64,000 nucleotides of DNA from Macrococcoides equi (GTDB taxonomy: Bacteria; Bacillota; Bacilli; Staphylococcales; Staphylococcaceae). This document shows, piece by piece, positions 46,899 through 55,918 of the stretch (its first letter is position 1; every line of letters starts with the position of its first letter). The notes beneath the pieces are model-generated. The model was not told the DNA's origin. It was given only the letters and a program-made list of their open reading frames with translations, and did no database searches. The stretch is taken from NCBI RefSeq assembly GCF_047425865.1, contig NZ_CP179735.1; one strand, 5' to 3'. Both the position numbers and the translations under genes were made by a program.

Positions 46899-48194
46899 TT
46901 ATCCAAATAGTATCATTGATACATATAATCCAACTAACGTTGCAAATAGTACTGGTATTGTTATCACTATCCCAGTCTTAAAATACATTCCCCAGGAAAT
47001 CTTTACGCCCTTGTTACTTAATACATGTAACCATAGAAGTGTTGCCAGACTACCAATCGGTGTAATCTTAGGTCCTAAATCACAACCAATCACATTGGCA
47101 TATACTAAAGCATCCTGTAACATACCGGTTGCTGCGCTTTGCTTGATTGCTATTGAATCAATTAAGACCGTTGGCATATTGTTCATTACAGAAGATAATA
47201 TTGCTGATAAGAATCCCATCCCCATAATCGGACCCAATAGATTCATCTGTGTGATGTTATCGATTACGCTCGCTAATAAACTTGTTAAGCCTACATTTTT
47301 AAGACCATACACAACGACATACATACCAATCGAGAAGAATACAATCGCCCACGGTGCACCTTTCACAACTTTTCCTGTGTTAACAGCAGGTGATTGTCTT
47401 GCAAACATTATAAAGATGAATGCAATTATTGCTGCAATAATACTCACTGGGAAGTTGATAAAGTCACTGACTAAATAGCCTACTAATAAAATGGCAAGTA
47501 CCACCCACGACATTTTAAATAATTTCTTATCTTTAATGGCTGATTTCGGATGACGTAGCGCACTTTCGTCATAAGACTTCGGTACATTACGCTTAAAGTA
47601 TAACCAGAGCACTGTAATACTCGCAATTAAACTGAATATGTTTGGTAAAAACATATGTTTCGCGTATTCCATAAATGATATATCGAAATAATCTGCAGAA
47701 ACAATATTCACTAAGTTACTCACGACTAACGGTAAACTTGTTGTATCTGCGATAAATCCTGAAGCAATAATAAAAGGAAAGACCATCTTCTCGTTAAAGT
47801 TTAAGTTACGTACCATCGCAAGCACGATTGGTGTTAAGATTAATGCTGCTCCGTCATTTGCGAAAAATGCGGCAACGATTGCACCTAAAATACATACATA
47901 GACGAACATCTTAAAGGTGTTCCCTTTCGCTAGGTGCGTCATATGAAGGGCCGACCATTCAAAGAATCCTATTTCATCCAAAATCAATGAAATTAATATC
48001 ACTGCAATAAATGTGAATGTCGCATTCCATACGATGTTCGTTACATCTATAACATCATTGAAATCAACGACGCCAAATATAAGTGCGAGTATTGCGCCAC
48101 CTACAGCCGAGTAACCTATAGATAGGTTCTTCGGCTGCCAGATGACAAGTGTTAAAGTTAATAAAAATATTGCGATTGCAATGCCTGTTATCAT
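46899..48194 (-). CDS. arsB: Arsenite efflux permease
   Basis: A 431-residue, about 12-helix arsenite/antimonite exporter of the ArsB type, with FFANDGAALILTPIVLA, SNLVNIVSADYF and GCDLGPKITPIGSLATLLWLH. It works alone by proton exchange or with ArsA as an ATP-driven pump. The ATG (48192-48194) overlaps the arsA stop by 4 nt, so the two are translationally coupled. Confidence 0.96.
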   Translation of the reverse strand: MITGIAIAIFLLTLTLVIWQPKNLSIGYSAVGGAILALIFGVVDFNDVIDVTNIVWNATFTFIAVILISLILDEIGFFEWSALHMTHLAKGNTFKMFVYVCILGAIVAAFFANDGAALILTPIVLAMVRNLNFNEKMVFPFIIASGFIADTTSLPLVVSNLVNIVSADYFDISFMEYAKHMFLPNIFSLIASITVLWLYFKRNVPKSYDESALRHPKSAIKDKKLFKMSWVVLAILLVGYLVSDFINFPVSIIAAIIAFIFIMFARQSPAVNTGKVVKGAPWAIVFFSIGMYVVVYGLKNVGLTSLLASVIDNITQMNLLGPIMGMGFLSAILSSVMNNMPTVLIDSIAIKQSAATGMLQDALVYANVIGCDLGPKITPIGSLATLLWLHVLSNKGVKISWGMYFKTGIVITIPVLFATLVGLYVSMILFG

Positions 48195-49909
48195 AGTCTA
48201 GCTACCTCTTCTATAAAGACATCATACGGTTGTATTGCAACAAACGGTTGATGCGCGATTAATGTATTAATTTGTTGTCGTTCTTCCTGAATCTTGCTGT
48301 TAAACATATCTTGAGTTTCCTCATATGTTGCAATTGTGTTGTTGACCACCCACATACGTTGCCTAATACCCGTACGTTCTAAGTCCGCTTTCAGACGCTC
48401 TGCCTCTTTTATTGGTGTCGGTTCAGCAAGTGTTACAATCACCATTTCTGTTAAATCATTATTCGTAATGCTTGGTAATAATTCTGAAACAGAACTTGGG
48501 AGTACATTCGCATTACGCTCGATTTCTTTATGATAACTTTGAGAGGCATCCAACAATAATAATGTATGACCTGTCGGCGCTGTATCAATGACGACAATGT
48601 CATGTGACTTATCAGCGATGAAATCACTAAACGCACGAAAGAATGCAATTTCCTGTGTACAAGGACTACGTAAATCTTCTTTAATGTAATCAATTTGATC
48701 TTGTGAAAGGTTTTGGGCGACTGATAATACTTCCGCTTCATATTCTTTCAGTGCTTTTTCCTCATCGATATATTTTACTGTAATGCGGTCATTAGATTGT
48801 GTATCAAACCATCGATTCGCTGGATCTGTCGTCGCAAGTAAGACTGTCTTACCTTGCCGAGCGATACGTTTCGCAATGATCTTAGCAATTGTTGTCTTAC
48901 CTACACCACCTTTACCCATCGTAAAGATAAAGCGCTTGTTATCATGCACCATCTGCTGCACTAAATAGTCCATAGAATGACTGTCCTGTAACTGAACAGA
49001 TTCAGTTTGAGAAATTAATTTATCATTTCTAAATAACTGTTTCATCGCTGCAATACCAAATATATTAAACTGCTTCATTGGTACATAGTAATGAGGCACT
49101 TGATATAAAAAATCCTCATACTGCCTTAATACTTTTTGTTCATTCGTTGATTTCTGAATCGCCAAATCACTTTCAGCATGTTCAATGATGCCATTTATGA
49201 TTAACATATCATTTGTAATATTTAATTCGCACAACTCATTCATCGCACGCTTACATTCCTGTAGACTATGCTGATCACCACGTGCAACAAACATCATCGT
49301 TGTAAGACTTGTATCTCTCAATTTATTCACAGCATCTAAATAGATTTGTTTGTTATCTGATAATCCTGATAACTGTCCTAGACATGAAGCTTCATGTGTC
49401 GCAGTTTCAATATATGAATACCATGCATCAGGGAGCTCAAGCATTCTAAGCGTATGTCCAGTGGGCGCGGTATCAAATAAAATATGATCAAATTGTTCAG
49501 CATAGTCTTTATTCGCCAGAAAACCTGTAAATTCATTAAACGCTGCAACTTCTACCGTACATGAACCACTAAGCTGTTCTTCCATATTTTTAATCGCAAA
49601 TTCCGGCAACACATCGCGATATGGACCTACGATAGATTCCTTGTATTTCTCTGCTGCTTCAACAGGTTCAAAATTAGCGACAAATAGATTATCTAAAGAT
49701 GGGACTCGAGTTAATTCACTTGTTAAAGTCATTTCAAAGATATCCTGTAAATTACTCGCAGGGTCAGTACTGACTAATGCAACCTTTTTTCCTTGTGTAC
49801 TTAAATGAACAGCAAGCGCACTAGAAATAGACGTCTTACCTACGCCACCTTTACCTGTGAAAAATAAATATTTCGTTAATGGTATTTCATTCGGATTAAA
49901 CTTTTCCAT
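48191..49909 (-). CDS. arsA: Arsenite-transporting ATPase
   Basis: A 572-residue pump ATPase formed by two homologous halves, each with a deviant Walker A (GKGGVGKTS near 24 and GKGGVGKTT near 335) and DTAPTGHTLR/DTAPTGHTLL switch regions. Cys residues of the metal site are in the segments SGSCTVEVAAFNEF and RSPCTQEIAFFRAF. ATG 49907-49909 is 8 nt from AAGGAG; an earlier GTG overlaps that site. It lies between arsD and arsB. Confidence 0.96.
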   Translation of the reverse strand: MEKFNPNEIPLTKYLFFTGKGGVGKTSISSALAVHLSTQGKKVALVSTDPASNLQDIFEMTLTSELTRVPSLDNLFVANFEPVEAAEKYKESIVGPYRDVLPEFAIKNMEEQLSGSCTVEVAAFNEFTGFLANKDYAEQFDHILFDTAPTGHTLRMLELPDAWYSYIETATHEASCLGQLSGLSDNKQIYLDAVNKLRDTSLTTMMFVARGDQHSLQECKRAMNELCELNITNDMLIINGIIEHAESDLAIQKSTNEQKVLRQYEDFLYQVPHYYVPMKQFNIFGIAAMKQLFRNDKLISQTESVQLQDSHSMDYLVQQMVHDNKRFIFTMGKGGVGKTTIAKIIAKRIARQGKTVLLATTDPANRWFDTQSNDRITVKYIDEEKALKEYEAEVLSVAQNLSQDQIDYIKEDLRSPCTQEIAFFRAFSDFIADKSHDIVVIDTAPTGHTLLLLDASQSYHKEIERNANVLPSSVSELLPSITNNDLTEMVIVTLAEPTPIKEAERLKADLERTGIRQRMWVVNNTIATYEETQDMFNSKIQEERQQINTLIAHQPFVAIQPYDVFIEEVARL

Positions 49910-49921
49910 TGCACTCACTCC

Positions 49922-50269
49922 TTAACAACAATGATCTCCAGGGGCACAACAGTTACTTTGTAAATCATGAACAACAATAATATCCATCACTTCATCCGTC
50001 GTCATATAACTTCCAGTCTTAACGACTTCATCATTAATCATTGTGATTGGCATAATCGCCTCACCTTTATCTTTGATCAATGTCATAATCTCCCCGTGAC
50101 GTACGAAAGCATTTGGAGCACTTGATAAGTTATAACGTAGTACTTTAATACCGTTTTGTTTCATCTTCTCGATATCAGCATTTACACGGATAAGCTCCTG
50201 ATCCGGAGAAGGACCACATACGCCAGAAGAACAACACATTGCTGGTTCAAATAATTTAATCTCTACCAT
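49922..50269 (-). CDS. arsD: ArsD, arsenic metallochaperone
   Basis: A 115-residue chaperone that delivers arsenite to ArsA. The binding cysteines Cys12, Cys13 and Cys18 (MCCSSGVCG) are all present, and the C-terminal vicinal pairs also occur (NCCAPGDHCC, 107-108 and 114-115). The start ATG 50267-50269 lies 8 nt after GAGGAG, inside the end of arsR. It is 12 nt before arsA. Confidence 0.95.
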   Translation of the reverse strand: MVEIKLFEPAMCCSSGVCGPSPDQELIRVNADIEKMKQNGIKVLRYNLSSAPNAFVRHGEIMTLIKDKGEAIMPITMINDEVVKTGSYMTTDEVMDIIVVHDLQSNCCAPGDHCC

Positions 50270-50271
50270 AA

Positions 50272-50580
50272 TTAACACTCCTCATTCGTTTTGCACACAC
50301 AATTTTGATGCGGTACAAAGATTTGATTTTGTAGTTTGACGATTTGCTCGATGATTTCTAAATTGTTGGCATACATGACGTTTGTACCCTCTTTCCAGCT
50401 CGTGACGATACCGCTTTGTTTCAATTGTTTCATATGATGTGATAACGTCGGTTGAGAGAATTCGAAATGTGAGAGAATATCACACGCACATAATGGACCA
50501 CAACTTAGTAAATCAATAATTTCCAACCGGTTTTTGTCTGACAACACTTTCAGTAACTTTGCTAAATATTCATAGTCCAT
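50272..50580 (-). CDS. arsR: ArsR, arsenite-responsive repressor
   Basis: A 102-residue ArsR/SmtB winged-helix repressor. The metal-binding segment CGPLCACDIL carries the CxC pair in the recognition region, followed by the helix-turn-helix FSQPTLSHHMKQLK. C-terminal additional cysteines (CVCKTNEEC) are notable. It heads arsRDABC. AGAGGTG precedes the ATG, and two dyads overlap its promoter region. Confidence 0.95.
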   Translation of the reverse strand: MDYEYLAKLLKVLSDKNRLEIIDLLSCGPLCACDILSHFEFSQPTLSHHMKQLKQSGIVTSWKEGTNVMYANNLEIIEQIVKLQNQIFVPHQNCVCKTNEEC

Positions 50581-50594
50581 CGCTTCACCTCTTT

Positions 50595-50656
50595 ATATAG
50601 ATGTCCATCTATATTTCATTAGTAGTATATCTTTAATATAGATGATTGTCTATATT
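50595..50656 (-). promoter_or_regulatory. ars promoter with two candidate ArsR operators
   Basis: On the minus strand TAGACA, 17 nt and TATACT form a promoter. One dyad (AATATAGA...TCTATATT, 50635-50656) covers the -35 region. A second (ATATAGATG-TC-CATCTATAT, 50595-50614) lies just downstream of the expected start. Both share the ATATAGA/TCTATAT half-site. Confidence 0.75.
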
Positions 50657-50740
50657 AAGTTAATGATATTTTCTCCGGTATTTTCAGTTTACCGGCAATC
50701 ATTTCTCCATCACAGAAAAATTAATCAATTTTTGACCAAT

Positions 50741-50770
50741 AAAAAATCCCTCTCCATTTTGGAGAAGGAT
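50741..50770 (-). terminator. Terminator of the PhnB-like gene
   Basis: A 10-bp stem (50746-50755 with 50761-50770; one mismatch) followed by six T on the minus strand. Confidence 0.85.
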
Positions 50771-50780
50771 TATAATCATA

Positions 50781-51218
50781 TTAACACGCATTAATCATCC
50801 AAGTGACACCGAATGGGTCATTGAAGTAACCATATAGTTTAGACCATTCCGTTGGCCCAAGCGGCATCGCTTGCGTACAACCTGCTGCAACTGCATTGTT
50901 GAAGAAATCAGTAGCAGCTTTAACATCAGCTTCATCACTACCGTCAAATGTGAAACATACAGAAGTCCCCTCGTTACTAATCTCACGCTGACCCATCGTA
51001 TCACTAACCATGAAACGCTCACCTAAAATTTCAAACTCTGCATTCATAACAAACTGCTTTGCAATGTCATCAGGCATCTTGTACTCTTCAGGCATATCTT
51101 TAAACATCTCATCATCACCCATTGTTTTAGTGATAATCTTTGCCCCTAAATGTTGCTCATAAAAATCTAATACCTCTATAGCATTGTGGAAATTAAAATA
51201 TTGAACTGCTTTAATCAT
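50781..51218 (-). CDS. VOC-family protein, PhnB-like
   Basis: A 145-residue two-module VOC protein (VQYFNFHNAIEVLDFYEQHLG, then FEILGERFMVSDTMG, and the final WSKLYGYFNDPFGVTWMIN). The fold is that of PhnB/DUF1338-unrelated glyoxalase-like proteins; enzymatic activity is unproven. A second, similar PhnB-like gene is at 59932-60360. AAAGGGG before the ATG; a single gene. Confidence 0.85.
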   Translation of the reverse strand: MIKAVQYFNFHNAIEVLDFYEQHLGAKIITKTMGDDEMFKDMPEEYKMPDDIAKQFVMNAEFEILGERFMVSDTMGQREISNEGTSVCFTFDGSDEADVKAATDFFNNAVAAGCTQAMPLGPTEWSKLYGYFNDPFGVTWMINAC

Positions 51219-51289
51219 GTTATAGTCCCCTTTTATTTATTAATTACACATTTATTATATTGAGTAATATCCATCTTGAAAAATATTAA

Positions 51290-52072
51290 CTATCTCTGAA
51301 GACTGTTATAGACACATGCAAACGCAAGTGCAACTTTTCCTTTTGCCGATTGCAAATCATGTTCAAGTGTATACTGTATCGGTGCAATCGTTTTAAATAT
51401 TTTCGTTAGTTCTAACGGTACTTTATACGAATCACAATGTAATAATCCTTTGATTTTCATATCTCGTGTTAATGTATTTGACTTTGCTTCGAAAGTTTCT
51501 TCGGCTGTCTCAATAACGAAAGTGTAATTAAAAGCAGATTTAAAAATATATTGTTTAATACTACCAATCTCATTCCCCTTCTCATCATAAACAGTAAACA
51601 CCGGCTGGAAAAAACCTTGAGCTTTCATTGAAAATATAGTTTTCTCATCTGTATCTTTCACAATATAATCACACGGTAAATTTTTAATGAGAAACGAAAT
51701 GTTCGCTTTATAAAAATTAATAAATTTTGATACATCAGGTTGATAACGTCCTAAAAATGTACCTTTAGTAGAATATATAATTTGCTGTTTATACCACGAT
51801 ACTTCAGTATTCAAAACAAAGTCGTGATATTTTGTAAGATTGTCTTCTTCAAGAAATTCCTGCTGCTGAACAGTTGCATCCGCATTTTTCTTTTTATTGA
51901 AATAAACAATTGCTAAACCAATGAAGATTACACCGAATAATCCCGTAGCAAAACTCTCAAAAATATCTTGAGTCAATATAAACTGCACAATGCCCCAAAT
52001 TATAAATAGTAAACCTATTATAAGACTGACAATCGCACTTTTTTTAAATTGCTTGCTAATCAATACTTTCAC
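51290..52072 (-). CDS. Membrane protein with a C-terminal beta domain (tubby/LURP-like)
   Basis: A 260-residue protein with two N-terminal helices (about 13-32, 40-58), a charged linker and a beta-rich domain. In this domain IVKDTDEKTIFSMKAQGFFQ and FTVYDEKGNEIGSIKQY have the look of LURP/tubby-like modules. Function unknown. Start is ambiguous: GTG 52070-52072 directly adjoins AAGG, while TTG 52061-52063 is 5 nt after AAGGTGA and may be the real one. Confidence 0.7.
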   Translation of the reverse strand: MKVLISKQFKKSAIVSLIIGLLFIIWGIVQFILTQDIFESFATGLFGVIFIGLAIVYFNKKKNADATVQQQEFLEEDNLTKYHDFVLNTEVSWYKQQIIYSTKGTFLGRYQPDVSKFINFYKANISFLIKNLPCDYIVKDTDEKTIFSMKAQGFFQPVFTVYDEKGNEIGSIKQYIFKSAFNYTFVIETAEETFEAKSNTLTRDMKIKGLLHCDSYKVPLELTKIFKTIAPIQYTLEHDLQSAKGKVALAFACVYNSLQR

Positions 52073-52223
52073 CTTCCCTTAAGAAAATTATAGCATTCTA
52101 CAATTTAATAAATCCAATGTCTGCCATCATACTAGTCATTTTACGTGTAATCCTCTACTTTTCTTTCGCTAAATTTAACAATATCGTTTAAGATTAAGTT
52201 GAACACATTATTTGGAGGTCTCT

Positions 52224-52682
52224 ATGCTAACCTGGAAAGAAGAAATGATATTACCTGTCAACATCGAGAAAGTATGGTCATTATTTGATCTAGAGAATAT
52301 TCAGCGTATTATGCCTCAGGTTGTTGAGATGAAAGTGTTAGAAAAGAAACCTGGTGTAGTTGGTTCTACATATGAGCAATCATATAAAGAAGGTAAAAAA
52401 ATCATGAAATATATCGTTACCGATTTAGAACATGAAGATACACCAACGCGTAAACACAACAAATCAGGATTCCAACTGGCGAAGATGATTGATATCGAAG
52501 CTGATTATGTACTAGAAAAGATTTCAGAAAATGAAACGCGTTTCATTTATAGCGGTTCGAACAAAGGGCTTAACTTCATCGGCAAAGCAATGTTAAGAAT
52601 CATGCCTAAAAAGCAAAATCAAAAAGTAGTGAACGAATTTATGGAACGCGTTAAGCAAGAAGCGTTAAAGGAGAAAAATTAA
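52224..52682 (+). CDS. SRPBCC-family protein
   Basis: A 152-residue START-like hydrophobic-ligand protein (LTWKEEMILPVNIEKVWSLF, then GVVGSTYEQSYKEGKK, ending in a long helix). Ligand unknown. ATG 52224-52226 follows TTTGGAGG. It is the first of four tightly packed genes (SRPBCC, DUF1761, VOC, zinc ribbon). Its TAA shares one base with the ATG of the next gene (TAATG). Confidence 0.85.
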   Translation: MLTWKEEMILPVNIEKVWSLFDLENIQRIMPQVVEMKVLEKKPGVVGSTYEQSYKEGKKIMKYIVTDLEHEDTPTRKHNKSGFQLAKMIDIEADYVLEKISENETRFIYSGSNKGLNFIGKAMLRIMPKKQNQKVVNEFMERVKQEALKEKN

Positions 52683-53062
52683 TGAGTATAATCGCAGCAA
52701 TTATTTCAGGAATTATCGCATTTATGATAGGTGGCGCATGGTATGGATTTATTTTTAAAAAGGCCTGGATAAAAGAAGTCGGAATCACAGAAGAACAAAT
52801 TAATGATTCCAACAGTGGAATGAAAGAAATGATCTACACTTTCATTTTAGAGATTATTGTTGCGTTGCTTGTCTTTTTCTTATTATCACATACAAATTTA
52901 AATATCTTCTGTGCAGGGTTTACCATCGCAATCATTTCAATCTTCTCAGCACTTAAAAATTATTTCTTTGAAATGAAATCATTTAAACTGATTGCAATCA
53001 ACGAAAGTTATAAATTGATTTGTATTATGATTATGACACTTGTAGCATATTTCTTCGCATAA
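52682..53062 (+). CDS. DUF1761 membrane protein
   Basis: A 126-residue protein with four helices and the family's N-terminal IIAFMIGGAWYGFIFKKAW. DUF1761 function is unknown. Translation is coupled to the SRPBCC gene by a TAATG overlap; AAAGGAG lies at the end of that gene. The VOC gene follows after 13 nt. Confidence 0.88.
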   Translation: MSIIAAIISGIIAFMIGGAWYGFIFKKAWIKEVGITEEQINDSNSGMKEMIYTFILEIIVALLVFFLLSHTNLNIFCAGFTIAIISIFSALKNYFFEMKSFKLIAINESYKLICIMIMTLVAYFFA

Positions 53063-53075
53063 GGAGCGATTCAAA

Positions 53076-53498
53076 ATGGAATTAGGTAATTTCTCAGTTA
53101 GTTTACCGGTTAAAGATATTCATGCATCCCTTAAGTTTTACGAAACATTAGGGTTTGAACAAGTCAGCGGCGACATCTCACAAAACTGGATTGTATTAAG
53201 TAACGGTGCAGCACGTATTGGTTTATTCCAAGGGATGTTTGAAGAGTTTATGATGACGTTTAATCCCAAATGGGACAACATGGGACAAGCTACAGATGGT
53301 ACCGATGTACGTGAAATCGCAGCAAAGTTAGAAGCTGCAGGGTATGATTTCATTACACCTCTCACTGCTGATAACGATGAAGGTCCCGGATACTTCATGG
53401 TTAAAGATTTAGATGGCAATACATATTGTTATTCGATCAACACGTATAAGGAGAATGAATATGGAGAAATTTTGTCAAAGTTGCGGGATGCCTCTTAA
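53076..53498 (+). CDS. VOC-family glyoxalase/dioxygenase-like protein
   Basis: A 140-residue protein with paired VOC modules (FSVSLPVKDIHASLKFYETLGF and GPGYFMVKDLDGNTYCY). A histidine and carboxylates are in the usual metal-site positions only in part. Substrate unknown. AAGGAGCG before the ATG. The next gene begins inside its last codons. Confidence 0.85.
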   Translation: MELGNFSVSLPVKDIHASLKFYETLGFEQVSGDISQNWIVLSNGAARIGLFQGMFEEFMMTFNPKWDNMGQATDGTDVREIAAKLEAAGYDFITPLTADNDEGPGYFMVKDLDGNTYCYSINTYKENEYGEILSKLRDAS

Positions 53499-53727
53499 TC
53501 TGCACGGCGAAGATGTTCCTGGCACAGAAAAAGATGGCAGCAAAAGTTTAAAATTCTGTAGTTATTGTTATCAAAACGGGCAGTTTATTGATCCGGATAT
53601 CACAAAAGAAGAGATGCTTGATCGTGGTAAAAAAGCCATCTCTGAAGGTAAAGGTAATCCTATTATGAAGTTCATGATGAAAACTTTCTATCCGATGCAA
53701 CTAAATAAGTTAGAACGTTGGAAATAA
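53461..53727 (+). CDS. Putative zinc-ribbon protein
   Basis: An 88-residue protein with CxxC pairs CQSCGMPL (residues 5-8) and CSYCYQNG, a canonical zinc ribbon, followed by a helical tail (TKEEMLDRGKKAISEGKG). Small proteins of this kind often accompany VOC or SRPBCC genes in Firmicutes. ATG 53461 is 7 nt after AAGGAG and overlaps the VOC gene by 38 nt in another frame. It ends the operon. Confidence 0.85.
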   Translation: MEKFCQSCGMPLNLHGEDVPGTEKDGSKSLKFCSYCYQNGQFIDPDITKEEMLDRGKKAISEGKGNPIMKFMMKTFYPMQLNKLERWK

Positions 53728-53754
53728 GGAGTGTCTGCTGACATTCCTTTTTTG
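53726..53754 (+). terminator. Terminator of the SRPBCC-zinc-ribbon operon
   Basis: A 10-bp stem (53726-53735 with 53740-53749, one mismatch) and six T. It overlaps the stop codon. Confidence 0.75.
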
Positions 53755-53862
53755 TTTCAAAATTAATACTGTTCATTGTTATACTGGAATTATTAATGAT
53801 AGGAGTCTGGAACAATTTGTTGGGATACTTTATCAATATTTAAAAGTTTGGTATATAGAACC

Positions 53863-53903
53863 GAAAAGAAATCCAACCTAAGTTTTGGCTGGATTTCTTT
53901 TCA
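53863..53903 (-). terminator. Terminator of the 57-residue membrane-protein gene
   Basis: A 13-bp perfect stem (53863-53875 with 53890-53902) after the stop at 53934. Its T run on the minus strand is poor; it could also act on the plus strand. Confidence 0.6.
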
Positions 53904-53933
53904 TTAAAGAGAATATCTTATTAACCACTAATG

Positions 53934-54107
53934 TTAAAAGTGATAATAAAAAAATAAAACAAGTATCGTAAGCACTAATGCCACTCTAAAGAATTTCGCA
54001 TCTAATATATGTATTAAATTATTAACCGGATTATTTACTGTATGTATATCTTGGTGATTCACTTCAGTTTCTTCAATCCTTGCTTGATTTGATCTTCTAT
54101 ATTCCAT
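53934..54107 (-). CDS. Small membrane protein, 57 residues
   Basis: A complete short frame starts at ATG 54105-54107, 4 nt after a perfect AGGAGGG ribosome binding site, and stops at TAA 53934-53936. The product has a polar, Asn/Gln/Glu-rich N-terminus (MEYRRSNQARIEETEVNHQD) and a single C-terminal helix (about 40-56, VALVLTILVLFFYY) ending almost at the membrane. A terminator follows. The ribosome binding site, orientation and terminator make it more than a chance frame. Function unknown; it is too short for most gene finders' thresholds. Confidence 0.7.
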   Translation of the reverse strand: MEYRRSNQARIEETEVNHQDIHTVNNPVNNLIHILDAKFFRVALVLTILVLFFYYHF

Positions 54108-54212
54108 GATGCCCTCCTGTATCGCTTAACTCAAAATAGTAATACCCTTCATCATGAAATATATACATTAATCATGTATGATTATTTTATTAAATCTTAT
54201 TGGAGTGTTATT

Positions 54213-55154
54213 ATGCTATATATTCTTTTCGCATTATGCATCGGTATCATGGTTCCGATACAAACGGCAGTCAACTCTAGGTTGCGTCAATATGTATTGT
54301 CACCCTTTGTTGCTTCATTTATTTCGTTTTTAGTCGGTACAATCTTCTTGTCTTTCATCACTTTAGCAACCAAACATACACTTATGATTGATGCTTCCGT
54401 ATTTAACAATAATCCTTACTGGATATGGATTGGTGGATTATTAGGTGTCGTCGGTCTAACCACTAATATTCTGCTCTTCCCTAAGTTAGGTGGCGTACAG
54501 ACAGTTGTGCTTCCCATTATGGGGCAAATAATAATGAGCATGGTGATCGATCACTTCGGCTTATTCTTCTCACCTGAAAAAAGTTTCACTGTGCTAAGAC
54601 TAATCGGGATTATCATTCTAGTAATCGGTGTGTTCTGTGTAATTGTGCTTCCAGATTATATCAATAAACGTCGTTTTAAAGATAATCCGACTTCACATGT
54701 ACCAGGCAAACTTATTTATCAAATTGCGGGCATCGTCGCAGGTATGCTCATGGCCAGTCAATCAGCCATCAACGGTCATTTAGGTGGACTATTACATTCA
54801 GCCATCCATGCCGCTTTTATTTCATTTCTAGTCGGAACAACTATTTTATTCATTTTAATCACCTTTGTCTTTAAGCAACTTAAACAGTTTAAACTGGCTA
54901 TCGGTAAAGATAAACCACTCTGGATTTGGTGTGGTGGTATTCTGGGTGCGTTATTTGTCTTTGTCATGGCTTACCTTGTACCTATCATCGGTACTGGTCT
55001 GGTGGTCGTCATATGCCTATTTGGTCAAATATTATGTAGTGTGATGATTGATACATTCGGGTTTATCGGGGCTAAGAAAGTCCCCGTCACACGCATACAG
55101 GTTATCGGACTGATACTACTTTTAAGTGCAGTTATCTTCATCAGATTATTTTAG
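54213..55154 (+). CDS. DMT-family transporter, duplicated DUF606/YdcZ type
   Basis: A 313-residue protein with about ten helices, formed by two DUF606 repeats. Each has a GIMVPIQTAVNSRLR-like or GMLMASQSAINGHLG opening and a Phe-Ile-Ser-Phe-Leu-Val-Gly-Thr segment (FISFLVGT occurs in both). Substrate unknown. ATG 54213 follows TTGGAGTG; an ATG at 54174 has no site. Confidence 0.85.
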   Translation: MLYILFALCIGIMVPIQTAVNSRLRQYVLSPFVASFISFLVGTIFLSFITLATKHTLMIDASVFNNNPYWIWIGGLLGVVGLTTNILLFPKLGGVQTVVLPIMGQIIMSMVIDHFGLFFSPEKSFTVLRLIGIIILVIGVFCVIVLPDYINKRRFKDNPTSHVPGKLIYQIAGIVAGMLMASQSAINGHLGGLLHSAIHAAFISFLVGTTILFILITFVFKQLKQFKLAIGKDKPLWIWCGGILGALFVFVMAYLVPIIGTGLVVVICLFGQILCSVMIDTFGFIGAKKVPVTRIQVIGLILLLSAVIFIRLF

Positions 55155-55239
55155 TTACTATACATAAATCAATCTTATATAACCTTAAAATTTCCAATTA
55201 TATTACAATTATTGATATACTTGTATTGAGGTGATACTG

Positions 55240-55650
55240 ATGAATACTACACTACCATTAATAGATATTTTTGAACGTACATCGATTGTATTCAAGCTTA
55301 ATGAAGTCATAGATGAACCAAGAACTGTGATTTTCAATATCGCATTCATCCATGATTCAAGTCATCAACAATTTAATTTAGCTTTTTTTGAAGACGATGC
55401 ACACAAGTTAGAGCACATGCTTTCATTTGAAGCAGGAGCGTATCATTTTATCGAATCGGATATGTATATTACAATTTATCATGAGAAGGCATTAACACTC
55501 GATCTTTCAATTCATCTCGACCTGGAACTCATCAATCATCAGCCATCAATTAATCATTATGAATCATTTGATATGACGGTAGATAAACAATCATTTACAA
55601 AGTTAGTCAATTATTTGTTCCATCATATCGTCCCACAGAAAAATGAATAA
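55240..55650 (+). CDS. Hypothetical acidic protein
   Basis: A 136-residue soluble protein with beta strands and many His (TLPLIDIFERTSIVF, FIHDSSHQQFNLAFFEDD, LFHHIVPQKNE end). No family recognised. ATG 55240-55242 lies behind GAGGTGATACTG. It precedes the csp cluster but is separated from it by a promoter. Confidence 0.65.
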   Translation: MNTTLPLIDIFERTSIVFKLNEVIDEPRTVIFNIAFIHDSSHQQFNLAFFEDDAHKLEHMLSFEAGAYHFIESDMYITIYHEKALTLDLSIHLDLELINHQPSINHYESFDMTVDKQSFTKLVNYLFHHIVPQKNE

Positions 55651-55737
55651 AAACGTCACACCCTCCTAATAACTACCTCTAAACGTATTAATTAGTTTGT
55701 TGTTTTACTCATTTTGTATTTTAATTGTCACAAATAC

Positions 55738-55766
55738 TAGACAATTTACAATATTCATTATATAAT
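55738..55766 (+). promoter_or_regulatory. Promoter of csp copy 1
   Basis: TAGACA (55738-55743), 17 nt, TATAAT (55761-55766). It gives a leader of about 145 nt with an imperfect long hairpin near 55806-55863. Confidence 0.75.
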
Positions 55767-55918
55767 TGATTCAAATATTATCGTTCATATTCAAGTTATT
55801 AAGGCTCTTCACATTTTTACAAAGCGTAATAATGTAAGACAACACTTTTGTAATATGGGAAGTGTTTTCTAAGTAAAACATTAGATATTATTTAATAATT
55901 TTTTGGAGGTCATTCATT

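Noticed and set aside
47011..47478. 155-codon frame on the plus strand
   Set aside because: It is antisense to arsB, whose membrane-protein codons leave the opposite strand open; no ribosome binding site.
46487..50656. Transposon or SCC carrying the ars operon
   Set aside because: No integrase, transposase, inverted repeats or att-like duplication seen at its borders.
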